Assembly (NCBI RefSeq): GCF_003853645.1
Contig: NZ_QTPO01000020.1
Location: 62,001 to 126,000, forward strand
DNA from: Burkholderia sp. Bp9143
Lineage (GTDB): Bacteria > Pseudomonadota > Gammaproteobacteria > Burkholderiales > Burkholderiaceae
Direction: 5' to 3'
Length of the DNA: 64,000 bases
Under the pieces are notes generated by a model. The model saw only the letters and a list, made by a program, of their open reading frames with translations. It ran no database searches and was not told the origin of the DNA. Below are positions 41,156 to 49,494 of the stretch, in pieces; the first letter of the stretch is position 1, and the number at the start of each line of letters is the position of its first letter. A program made the position numbers and the translations under genes.

Positions 41156-41581
41156 ATGGCAACCATCAAAGTAGACGTCGTCAGCGCGGAAGAGCAGATC
41201 TTCTCGGGCGAGGCGAAATTCGTCGCGCTGCCGGGCGAAACGGGTGAACTGGGTATTCTGCCGGGTCACACGCCGCTGATCACGCGGATTCGTCCGGGTG
41301 CGGTGCGCATCGAAGTCGAGGGCGGCAACGACGAATTCGTGTTCGTCGCGGGCGGCATTCTCGAAGTGCAGCCGGGCGCCGTGACGGTGCTCGCCGATAC
41401 CGCGATCCGCGGCAAGGACCTCGACGCGGCGAAAGCCGAGGAAGCACGCAAGCGTGCCGAGGAAACGCTGCAGAACGCGAAGTCGGACCTCGACCTCGCA
41501 AAGGCGCAATCCGAGCTCGCGACCGCGATGGCGCAGCTCGAGGCGATCCAGCGTCTGGCGAAGATTCGCAGCCGGCACTGA
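41156..41581 (+). CDS. atpC: F0F1 ATP synthase subunit epsilon
   Basis: A 141-residue rotor subunit that inhibits ATP hydrolysis. The N-terminal beta-sandwich ([38 protein letters not shown]) is followed by a two-helix C-terminal arm rich in Ala, Glu and Lys. ATG 41156 is 7 bp after AGGAG, itself adjacent to a conserved hairpin. It ends the operon; a strong terminator follows. Confidence 0.97.
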   Translation: MATIKVDVVSAEEQIFSGEAKFVALPGETGELGILPGHTPLITRIRPGAVRIEVEGGNDEFVFVAGGILEVQPGAVTVLADTAIRGKDLDAAKAEEARKRAEETLQNAKSDLDLAKAQSELATAMAQLEAIQRLAKIRSRH

Positions 41582-41607
41582 GCCGCGCGCGCGTATCCCG
41601 CGAAAGA

Positions 41608-41633
41608 AAGCAGCCTTCGGGCTGCTTTTTTTT
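41608..41633 (+). terminator. Terminator of the atp operon
   Basis: AAGCAGCC (41608-41615) and GGCTGCTT (41620-41627) pair around a stable TTCG tetraloop, followed by a run of Ts to 41633. It lies 27 bp after the atpC stop. Confidence 0.92.
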
Positions 41634-41839
41634 CGCCCGTCGTTTTCGTCTGTTTTTTGCGGGCCGGATCGTATCGTCCGGTCGTGCTATTTCATCCGCC
41701 GGCCGCGATTTGCTGTCAGAGTGTCGTCAGCAGAGCGCGGCATCATCCGGGCAGAGGCTGTCCGCCGCGATTGCGGCGGAGCAGGCGCGTGCATCAGCCG
41801 CGTGCCGGGCCGATCAGACAAAAACGGACGGAGACATCG

Positions 41840-43567
41840 ATGGCAGCAGACCTTGGCAAGGGGGCGCTGATCGCGCCCGAAAACGGACTGTCGTACGTGC
41901 GCGGCGCGACCGACGTGCCGCTATCCGAAGCGACGATCAGCCGGTTCCTGCTCGACACGGCCGGCCGTTTCCCCGATCGTCCGGCCGTTGTGTTTCGCGA
42001 ACAGCGGGTGCGCTGGAGCTGGCGCGAATTCGCGCACGAGGTCGATGTGCTCGCGGCTGGCCTCGCCGCGCTGGGGATCGAGAAGGGCGATTGCGTCGGC
42101 ATCTGGTCCCCGAACCGCAGCGAATGGCTGCTCACGCAGTTCGCGACCGCGCGCATCGGCGCGGTCCTCGTCAACATCAACCCGGCCTACCGGCTCGCGG
42201 AACTCGAATACGCGCTGAACAAGGTCGGCTGCAAGGCCGTGATCGCGGCCGAGCGCTTCAAGACGTCGGCGTACGTCGAGATGCTGCAGACCATCGCGCC
42301 CGAGCTCGCAAGCGCGACGCCGGGCGACCTGCAGGCGGCGCGCGTGCCGAGCCTGCGCACGGTCGTGTCGATGGGCGAGGTCGCGCCGGCCGGCATGTTC
42401 CGCTTCGCGGACGTGATGGCGCGCGGCCGGGACACGCTCGATGTCGCGCGGCTCGACGCGATCGGCGCGACGCTCGCGGCCACCGATCCGATCAATATCC
42501 AGTTCACGAGCGGCACGACCGGCAGCCCGAAGGGCGCGACGCTCACGCACCGCAACGTCGTCAACAACGCGCGCTCGATTGCGATGGCGATGCGCTTCAG
42601 CGAACAGGATTCGCTATGCATCCCGGTGCCGTTGTATCACTGCTTCGGGATGGTGCTGGCCGTGCTCGCGTGCGTGTCGAAGGGCGCGGCGATGGTGTTC
42701 CCCGGCGAGGCGTTCGATCCGGTCGCGACGCTCGCGGCCGTGGCCGACGAACGCTGCACCGCGCTGCACGGCGTGCCGACGATGTTCATCGCGGAGCTCG
42801 ATCATCCGGAGTTCGCGAAATTCGACCTGTCGACGCTGCGCACCGGCATCATGGCCGGTTCGCCGTGCCCGATCGAGACGATGAAGCGCGTCGTGTCGCA
42901 GATGCACTTGTCCGAGATCACGATCGCGTACGGGATGACGGAGACGAGCCCCGTGTCGTTCCAGAGCTCGACCGACGATCCGCTCGAGAAGCGCACGACG
43001 ACAGTCGGCCGCATCCAGCCGCACCTGGAGGTGAAGATCGTCGATCCGAACGGCGACGTCGTGCCGGTCGGCGCGACGGGTGAGCTGTGCACGAGGGGCT
43101 ATTCGGTGATGCTCGGCTACTGGGACGACGACGCGAAGACGCGCGAGGTGCTGGTCGACGGCTGGATGCATACGGGCGACCTCGCGACGCTCGACGCAGA
43201 CGGCTACTGCAACATCGTCGGCCGGCTGAAGGACATGGTGATCCGCGGCGGCGAGAACGTGTATCCGCGCGAGATCGAGGAATTCCTGTTCAGGCATCCG
43301 AAGATTCAGAGCGCGCAGGTGTTCGGTGTGCCCGATGCGAAATACGGCGAGGAGCTGTGCGCGTGGATCGTGCTGCGCGCGGACGAGCAGATGACCGAGG
43401 ACGACGTGCGCGCGTTCTGCAGCGGCCAGATCGCGCACTACAAGATTCCGCGCTACATCCGCTTCGTCGACGAGCTGCCGATGACGGTGACGGGCAAGGT
43501 GCAGAAGTTCGTGATGCGCGAACGGATGATCGACGAACTGAAGCTCGACGTGCAGAAGACCGCTTGA
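41840..43567 (+). CDS. AMP-forming fatty-acyl-CoA ligase
   Basis: A 575-residue member of the ANL superfamily that activates a carboxylic acid with ATP and loads it on coenzyme A. Seen: the P-loop-like [11 protein letters not shown], the YGMTETSP adenine-site motif, the hinge motif region [16 protein letters not shown] and the C-terminal lysine in [10 protein letters not shown]. No signal or membrane segment. The length and motifs match medium- to long-chain acyl-CoA synthetases. ATG 41840 follows CGGAGAC; the long open frame upstream to 41657 includes the leader and has no match. It stands alone between two terminators. Substrate chain length is not visible. Confidence 0.88.
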   Translation: MAADLGKGALIAPENGLSYVRGATDVPLSEATISRFLLDTAGRFPDRPAVVFREQRVRWSWREFAHEVDVLAAGLAALGIEKGDCVGIWSPNRSEWLLTQFATARIGAVLVNINPAYRLAELEYALNKVGCKAVIAAERFKTSAYVEMLQTIAPELASATPGDLQAARVPSLRTVVSMGEVAPAGMFRFADVMARGRDTLDVARLDAIGATLAATDPINIQFTSGTTGSPKGATLTHRNVVNNARSIAMAMRFSEQDSLCIPVPLYHCFGMVLAVLACVSKGAAMVFPGEAFDPVATLAAVADERCTALHGVPTMFIAELDHPEFAKFDLSTLRTGIMAGSPCPIETMKRVVSQMHLSEITIAYGMTETSPVSFQSSTDDPLEKRTTTVGRIQPHLEVKIVDPNGDVVPVGATGELCTRGYSVMLGYWDDDAKTREVLVDGWMHTGDLATLDADGYCNIVGRLKDMVIRGGENVYPREIEEFLFRHPKIQSAQVFGVPDAKYGEELCAWIVLRADEQMTEDDVRAFCSGQIAHYKIPRYIRFVDELPMTVTGKVQKFVMRERMIDELKLDVQKTA

Positions 43568-43595
43568 AACGACCGGGCGGCCCGGCGGCGGGAAA

Positions 43596-43625
43596 AACGC
43601 GGCGGCCTGCGGGCCGTTGCGTTTT
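43596..43625 (+). terminator. Terminator of the acyl-CoA ligase gene
   Basis: AACGCGGCGGCC pairs with GGCCGTTGCGTT (two G-U pairs) around TGCG, followed by TTTT. It starts 29 bp after the ligase stop. Confidence 0.75.
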
Positions 43626-43633
43626 CGATGGAC

Positions 43634-43890
43634 GAAAAAAAGCGGGCTTATTAGCCCGCTAAAAACCACACGCTACGGGGTTAGCGCGAGGAGACCAAAG
43701 ATGAAACCGGATCCGGCGGGGAGCCGGAAACGACTCCAACAGGGATGCCCCTCGGAAGGGCTTCGGTACGTGACCGACTGGCTCGCAGCGCTTCGCGTCC
43801 GCTCACACTTGGCACACGAGACCGCATCCGTGTTGAAACCGTTGAGGCCATTGTGGGCGAATTAATGACCCCTCGCGGTAACAAAGTGTT
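43634..43890 (-). ncRNA. Candidate structured small RNA
   Basis: On the minus strand the region ends in a perfect 8-bp stem (AGCGGGCT/AGCCCGCT, 43641-43660) followed by a T-run (complement of 43635-43640), a proper terminator that no annotated minus-strand gene needs. Upstream, GTTAGCGCGAGG (43680-43691) and CCTCGCGGTAAC (43871-43882) are complementary over 11 of 12 positions and would close a ~200-nt structure with inner hairpins (e.g. TCGGT/ACCGA and a GCCCTT/AGGGGC hairpin). The layout, a long closing stem around a ~180-nt interior, recalls 6S RNA, but I cannot identify it. The rest of the 740-bp gap 43568-44307 holds an AT-rich stretch (43920-44060), which could contain its promoter, and no gene. 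Confidence 0.45.
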
Positions 43891-44307
43891 TCAGGTTGTA
43901 ACGCCCGCCAGATAAGGCTTTCCGGGATTTTTTGCTGTTTTCGGGGTCCTGAAAAAGGTCATATTTACTTATCTTTTCCGCAGAGTTTTCATCGGGTGCG
44001 CGCAATGCGTTTTTCATGCGTATTGGCGTCGATGAATTGCCGATTTATACGCCGGAATGTGCATCGAGCGGCAGATACCGCATATGACGATTCAATCGTC
44101 GGAAAGATTTTGAAACGTGATCGGCGCGCGCGGTAGTCGGCCATTCGGCCGGTTTTCGCGGTTTCACGCCTGTCGCCCGCTGCGCCGATGTGTAACCGAG
44201 GGCACCGGACGGCGGCCGAATACCGCCGCCCGTATCCCCGTTCCCCGGCTGCAATAGCGGGGCCCGTGCGCGTTATCGGCCGCCGTTGCCACGCACGATG
44301 ATCGCGC

Positions 44308-45120
44308 TCACTTCAGCCACTTGTCGGCGATCGCCTGGTATTCGCCGGCCGACAGCGCGAGGTGCAGCCACTGGTCGACGTACTGCTGGAACACCATGTC
44401 GCCGCGCGGCACCATGTACGCCTTTTCGCCGAACTGGAACGGCTTGTCCGGATGCACCGAGCACAGGCCCGGATTCAGCTTTTGCTGCAGCAGCGTCTCG
44501 GATGCATCCGTCACCATGACGTCCGCCTTTCCCGCGAGGATCTGCTTGAAGATCGTCACGTTGTCCGGATAGACGGTCAGGTTCGCATGCGTGAAGAACT
44601 GCTTCGCGAAGCGCTCGTTGGTGCCGCCCGGGTTCACGATCACGCGGGTTTCGGGGCGGTCGATCTGCGCGATGGTCTGGTACTTGTCGGCGTCCGCGCA
44701 GCGCACGATCGGCGTCTTGCCGTCGACGACGTACGGCTGCGTGAAGAACACGCGTTTCTGGCGCTCGAGCGTCGTCGATACGCCGCCCACCGCGATATCG
44801 CACTTCGCAACGAAGTCGTTGGTGAGGTTCGGCCAGCTCGTCTTCACGAAGTCGGCCTTCACGCCGAGCGATTTCGCGAGCGATTCGGCCATGTCGATGT
44901 CGATCCCCTCGAAACGGCCGTCGGTCCGGTAGTACGAATACGGCTTGTAGTCGCCCGTCGTGCACACGCGCAGCGTGCCGCGTGCGAGGACGTCGTCGAG
45001 CCGTGAGCCGGCCGCGGCGGTAGTCGGGGCCGCGGTTGCCGGCGCGCCCTGCGCGTGCGCGGCAGCGCAGCAAAGCATGATGGCGGCTGTGAGCGTGGCC
45101 AGCGTGGCGGATGTCTTCAT
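44308..45120 (-). CDS. Periplasmic PheC-like cyclohexadienyl dehydratase (solute-binding-protein fold)
   Basis: A 270-residue secreted protein: signal peptide cleaved after AHA near residue 23, then an SBP_bac_3 fold. It would normally be called an amino-acid binding protein, but its sequence follows Pseudomonas PheC closely as I remember it: SRLDDVLARGTLRVCTTGDY, TSWPNL, INVNPGGTNERFAKQF-like (VIVNPGGTNERFAK), PDNVTIFKQI and YVDQWLHLA. PheC converts prephenate or arogenate to phenylpyruvate or phenylalanine in the periplasm. No ABC permease or ATPase gene is adjacent, which also argues for an enzyme. ATG 45120 follows AGGAGGAGACCG on the minus strand. An unknown transporter receptor remains the alternative. 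Confidence 0.75.
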   Translation of the reverse strand: MKTSATLATLTAAIMLCCAAAHAQGAPATAAPTTAAAGSRLDDVLARGTLRVCTTGDYKPYSYYRTDGRFEGIDIDMAESLAKSLGVKADFVKTSWPNLTNDFVAKCDIAVGGVSTTLERQKRVFFTQPYVVDGKTPIVRCADADKYQTIAQIDRPETRVIVNPGGTNERFAKQFFTHANLTVYPDNVTIFKQILAGKADVMVTDASETLLQQKLNPGLCSVHPDKPFQFGEKAYMVPRGDMVFQQYVDQWLHLALSAGEYQAIADKWLK

Positions 45121-45269
45121 CGGTCTCCTCCTTCGTTCGGTTCGATATCAGCGTCCGATCATAACGGAGCCATCGCGCGCGTCATATGGCCGCCATCGCA
45201 TCGGGATACGCAGCCGTGCGGCCCCGCTCCGGTAAAATGCCGCTTTGCCTTCGCATCGTCGCTCCTACC

Positions 45270-46364
45270 GTGGCCCATACCCTGCTCAACGACACCTTCC
45301 TGCGTGCGCTTCTGCGCGAGCCGACCGACTACACGCCGATCTGGCTGATGCGCCAGGCCGGCCGCTACCTGCCCGAGTACAACGCGACGCGCGCGCGCGC
45401 CGGCAGCTTCCTCGGTCTCGCGAAGAATCCCGACTACGCGACCGAGGTGACGCTGCAGCCGCTCGAGCGCTTCCCGCTCGACGCCGCGATCCTGTTCTCG
45501 GACATTCTGACGATTCCCGACGCGATGGGCCTCGGCCTCGACTTCCAGGTCGGCGAAGGGCCGAAGTTCGCGCATCCGGTGCGCACCGAGGCCGACGTCG
45601 CGAAGCTCGCGGTGCCGGACATCGAGGAAACGCTCGGCTACGTGACCGGCGCGGTGCGCGAGATCCGTCGCGCGCTGACCGACGGCCAGGGCCGCCAGCG
45701 CGTGCCGCTGATCGGCTTCTCGGGCAGCCCGTGGACGCTCGCGTGCTACATGGTCGAAGGCGGCGGATCGGACGATTTCCGCACGGTGAAGTCGATGGCG
45801 TATTCGCGCCCCGACCTGATGCACCGGATCCTCGACGTGAACGCGCAGGCCGTGGCCGCGTACCTGAACGCGCAGATCGAAGCCGGCGCGCAGGCCGTGA
45901 TGATCTTCGATACGTGGGGCGGCGCGCTGGCGGACGGCGCGTACCAGCGCTTCTCGCTGGACTACATCCGCCGCGTGGTCGCGCAGCTCAAGCGCGAGCA
46001 CGACGGCGAGCGCGTGCCGGTGATCACCTTCACGAAGGGCGGCGGGCTGTGGCTCGAGGAGATCGCGGCGACCGGCGTCGACGCGGTCGGGCTCGACTGG
46101 ACGGTCAACCTCGGCGCGGCGCGCGAACGCGTCGCGGGGCGCGTCGCGCTGCAGGGCAACCTCGACCCGACGATCCTGTTTGCGCCGCCGGCGGCGGTGC
46201 GCGAACAGGCGCGCGCGGTACTCGACAGCTACGGCAATCATCCGGGCCACGTATTCAACCTCGGCCACGGCATCTCGCAGTTCACGCCACCCGACCACGT
46301 CGCCGAACTCGTCGACGAAGTGCACACCCACAGCCGCAAGATCCGTAGCGGAGCGGCGGGCTGA
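45270..46364 (+). CDS. hemE: Uroporphyrinogen decarboxylase
   Basis: A 364-residue cytosolic haem-pathway enzyme that removes four carboxyl groups from uroporphyrinogen III. The N-terminal signature [15 protein letters not shown] and the second signature [17 protein letters not shown] are both present. GTG 45270 gives the family N-terminus [20 protein letters not shown] and normal length; the open frame up to 45186 has no match. It is divergent from the PheC-like gene, 149 bp apart. The gap after it (46365-46812) is described under the DnaA box. Confidence 0.96.
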   Translation: MAHTLLNDTFLRALLREPTDYTPIWLMRQAGRYLPEYNATRARAGSFLGLAKNPDYATEVTLQPLERFPLDAAILFSDILTIPDAMGLGLDFQVGEGPKFAHPVRTEADVAKLAVPDIEETLGYVTGAVREIRRALTDGQGRQRVPLIGFSGSPWTLACYMVEGGGSDDFRTVKSMAYSRPDLMHRILDVNAQAVAAYLNAQIEAGAQAVMIFDTWGGALADGAYQRFSLDYIRRVVAQLKREHDGERVPVITFTKGGGLWLEEIAATGVDAVGLDWTVNLGAARERVAGRVALQGNLDPTILFAPPAAVREQARAVLDSYGNHPGHVFNLGHGISQFTPPDHVAELVDEVHTHSRKIRSGAAG

Positions 46365-46662
46365 GTGCAAGCGCTGTCATGCTGCACTGCGGGGTGGCAG
46401 CGTTTCGCTGTCGGCGCTAAACAGGGCGCAACCCCGTCCCGGTTGCCGATTCATGGCTTGTCAAGACTTGACTTATGCACATTTTCCACGTTGCAGCGCG
46501 GTAGAGCCCTGTATCGGTCGAATTGTCTCGCTATGGTTTGGTAATTTGAATAGCAGCCTTATGGAATAAGGCTCCGCGGGGCGCGGCACACGGCGGCCGA
46601 AAACAGCGGAAAGCACGGCCCCGCGCGCTTTGCGGCTATTGAACGGCGAGTTCTCAACAAAG

Positions 46663-46671
46663 TTATCCACA
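46663..46671 (+). promoter_or_regulatory. Perfect DnaA box upstream of priA
   Basis: TTATCCACA lies 142 bp before the priA start. Elsewhere in the 448-bp gap 46365-46812 I see a short hairpin (AGCCTTA/TAAGGCT, 46555-46573) and no gene. A further perfect box, TGTGGATAA, is inside priA at 47397-47405. Confidence 0.6.
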
Positions 46672-46812
46672 GGCTGGTCAGGGTATACGGCGATTCCTAA
46701 TGCGAATCCAAAACTTAGCGCCGAATCTGAAGTTTTACTTTAAGTTCGCCACCGCGACGCGGATTCGGGTGCAGATCGTCCGTGCGCCGCGCGCTGCCGC
46801 CGGAGCCCGGTG

Positions 46813-49074
46813 ATGGACGGCACCTACCTGCGGGTCGCCCTCGACCATCCGCTCGCCACCCTGTTCGACTACCGCTGCGACGTCCAGCCGGCGCCCGGGC
46901 CCGGCACCCTGGTGCAGGTGCCGTTCGGCAAGCGGCAGGTCGTCGGCCTCGTTTGCGAAGTGACGACTCACACCGACGTGCCGCCGTCCCGGTTGCGGGC
47001 GATCGATGCGATCTGTACCGAGCTGCCGCCGCTGGCGCCGGACTGGCTCGCGCTCGTCTCCTTCGCGGCCGACTACTACCAGCGCGGTCGCGGCGAAGTG
47101 GCGCTGCCGGCGTTGCCGCAGGCGCTGCGCGACGCGGAGCGCTGGGGGCGGCTGCTGGCGCCCGAGGTGCGTCACCGGCTGACCGAAGCCGGCCGCGCGG
47201 CGCTTCCCGATGCACTGCCCGCGCGCGGGGCCGCGCTGCGGCGGCTCGCGCAGGCGCTCGCCGACACCGAATCGCTGACGTTGCCCGATGCGCGCGCACT
47301 GCATCCGAAGGCGACGGCCACGCTCGACGACTGGTCGGCGCGCGGCTGGGTCGCGATCGAGGAAATCGGCTGGGCCGATGCGCCTGTGCCCAAGTCTGTG
47401 GATAACCTGTCGACAACCGGTGGACGAACTGTGCCGCCGGCGCTCACCGACCAGCAGGCCGAGGCGCTCGACGCGATCCGCGCGGCGCAGGGCTTCGCGC
47501 CGTTCCTGCTGCATGGCGTGACCGGGAGCGGCAAGACCGAGGTCTATCTGCATGCGCTCGCCGCACTGCTCGATGCACGGCCCGACGCGCAGGCGCTCGT
47601 CCTCGTGCCCGAAATCAACCTGACGCCGCAGTTCGAGGCCGCGTTTCGCGCGCGCTTCGCGGGCACGCTCGCCGACGATGCGATCGTCACGCTGCACAGC
47701 GGGCTCGCCGAGGGCGAGCGTGCGCGCAACTGGCTCGCCGCGCACACGGGCCGCGCGCGGATCGTGCTTGGCACGCGGCTCGCGGTGCTTGCGTCGCTGC
47801 CGACGCTCGCGCTGATCGTCGTCGACGAAGAACACGAGCCCGCGTACAAGCAGCAGGAAGGGTTGCGCTATTCGGCGCGCGATCTTGCCGTGTGGCGTGC
47901 GAAGCATCTGGGCATTCCGGTCGTGCTCGGTTCGGCGACACCGTCGCTCGAGAGCTGGTGGCAGGCCGAGCAGGGCCGTTACACGCGGCTCACGCTGTCG
48001 CGCCGCGCGGTGGCCGACGCGACGCTGCCGACCGTGCGGCTGATCGATCTCGAAGAGGAGCGGCGGCGCGGGCGCGCGTCGATGGGCGGGCTATCGGGGC
48101 CGCTCGTCGCGGCGCTGAAGGCGCGGCTCGAGCGCGGCGAACAGAGCCTCGTATTCCTGAACCGGCGCGGCTACGCACCACAGCTTGCGTGCGACGCGTG
48201 CGGCTGGGTCGCCGGTTGCCCGCGCTGCAGCGCCTATGTCGTACTGCACAAGCCCGAGCATGCGCTGCGCTGCCATCACTGCGGCTGGGAGGCGCGCATT
48301 CCGCGTTCATGCCCGGAATGCGGGAACGTCGACATTGCGCCGCTCGGGCGCGGCACGCAGCGCATCGAGGAGGCGCTCGCCGAGGCCGTGGCGGGCGCAC
48401 GGATCCTGCGGATCGACGCGGACAGCACACGACGCAAGGGCAGTGCACAGGCGCTGTTCTCGGACGTGCACGCCGGTGAAGTCGACATCCTGGTCGGCAC
48501 GCAGATGATCGCGAAGGGGCACGACTTCCAGCGCGTGTCGCTCGTCGGCGTGCTCAATGCCGACACTGCGCTGTTCTCGCACGACTTCCGTGCGAGCGAG
48601 CGGCTGTTCGCGCAGCTGATGCAGGTGAGCGGCCGCGCGGGGCGCGCCGGGCTGCCGGGCGAGGTGCTCGTGCAGACGCGTTATCCGCGCCACGCGCTGT
48701 ATCACGCGCTCGGCCGGCAGGATTACGTCGGCTTCGCCAACTCGACACTCGGCGAGCGCCGCGACGCGCACCTGCCGCCGTTCGTCTACCAGGCGCTGCT
48801 GCGCGCCGAAGGGCGCACGCTCGATGCGGCGCTCGCATTCCTGCTGCAGGCCGCGGCCGTGTTGCCGGGGCTGCCGGGCGCCGATCGCGTGACCGTGTAT
48901 GACGCGGTGCCGATGACGATCGTGAAGGTCGCTAACGTCCACCGCGCGCAGTTGCTGCTCGAAAGCGCGTCGCGGGCCGCGCTGCAGCATGCGCTGCGCG
49001 CATGGCAGCCGGAACTGCGCGCGCTGAAGGGCGTGCTGCGGTGGAGCGTCGAGGTCGATCCGCTGGATATCTGA
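46813..49074 (+). CDS. priA: Primosomal replication-restart helicase PriA
   Basis: A 753-residue 3'-5' DNA helicase that restarts collapsed forks. Seen: a winged N-terminal 3'-end-binding domain, Walker A GVTGSGKT, the DEEH box in IVVDEEHEPAYK, a GSATPS motif, the zinc-binding insertion with paired cysteines (CDACGWVAGCPRC, CHHCGWEARIPRSCPECG), and QVSGRAGRAGLPGEV near the end of the helicase core. ATG 46813 and a GTG at 46810 are both possible. A linker between the N-terminal part and the helicase contains a perfect DnaA box in its DNA (47397-47405). Confidence 0.96.
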   Translation: MDGTYLRVALDHPLATLFDYRCDVQPAPGPGTLVQVPFGKRQVVGLVCEVTTHTDVPPSRLRAIDAICTELPPLAPDWLALVSFAADYYQRGRGEVALPALPQALRDAERWGRLLAPEVRHRLTEAGRAALPDALPARGAALRRLAQALADTESLTLPDARALHPKATATLDDWSARGWVAIEEIGWADAPVPKSVDNLSTTGGRTVPPALTDQQAEALDAIRAAQGFAPFLLHGVTGSGKTEVYLHALAALLDARPDAQALVLVPEINLTPQFEAAFRARFAGTLADDAIVTLHSGLAEGERARNWLAAHTGRARIVLGTRLAVLASLPTLALIVVDEEHEPAYKQQEGLRYSARDLAVWRAKHLGIPVVLGSATPSLESWWQAEQGRYTRLTLSRRAVADATLPTVRLIDLEEERRRGRASMGGLSGPLVAALKARLERGEQSLVFLNRRGYAPQLACDACGWVAGCPRCSAYVVLHKPEHALRCHHCGWEARIPRSCPECGNVDIAPLGRGTQRIEEALAEAVAGARILRIDADSTRRKGSAQALFSDVHAGEVDILVGTQMIAKGHDFQRVSLVGVLNADTALFSHDFRASERLFAQLMQVSGRAGRAGLPGEVLVQTRYPRHALYHALGRQDYVGFANSTLGERRDAHLPPFVYQALLRAEGRTLDAALAFLLQAAAVLPGLPGADRVTVYDAVPMTIVKVANVHRAQLLLESASRAALQHALRAWQPELRALKGVLRWSVEVDPLDI

Positions 49075-49238
49075 GTCTTCGGGCGCCGGGCGCCTGGCGA
49101 CGCGCGCGAGGGCATTCGGAGCGCGCCGCGCGCTTCGCGCGGTGGCGACCGCGGCCCGGCGCGCACGCCGAATCCAACCGTCATTGCGCCTTTCCCCCAA
49201 CCTTCCGCCCGCCGCGCCGCACCTGCCGGCGCGCTCAG

Positions 49239-49415
49239 TGCAACTCGTTTTCGCCCACTTCCGCTCGCGCCGAAGGTTGCACGCGCATGTCGAATCGGCC
49301 CGATCAGGGAAAACACCGATCCGCCGACCACGGGCAACCCCTAGGTTGCAACCTTCTAAGTGGCTGATTATATTGAGTAACTTATGGGTGCAACCAATCT
49401 CTTAATTCGGTTGCA
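49239..49415. promoter_or_regulatory. put control region: five GTTGCA operator motifs and promoter
   Basis: GTTGCA occurs at 49276-49281, 49345-49350 and 49410-49415 on the plus strand and at 49239-49244 and 49389-49394 on the minus strand. E. coli PutA binds GTTGCA through its ribbon-helix-helix domain, and the putA downstream here has that domain. A promoter TTGCAA (49346-49351), 17 bp, TATATT (49369-49374) overlaps the palindromic site GGTTGCAACC, so binding would block transcription. The rest of the 420-bp gap 49075-49494 is GC-rich with nothing recognised. Confidence 0.8.
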
Positions 49416-49494
49416 CCTTTTTATTGCGTGCCGTAGGATTTCGCGCATCCTCTCACACCACATTGCCGGGCTCGCACCGGCGCACGAACCCACC

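Noticed and set aside
43681..43884. Open frames on both strands in the ligase-PheC gap (about 67-82 codons)
   Set aside because: Arg/Ser/Pro-rich products with no family resemblance; the interval is better explained as a structured RNA.
44160..44168. GGTTTCACG resembling half of a parS site
   Set aside because: Only the left half matches; the right half (CCTGTCG) does not complete the palindrome.
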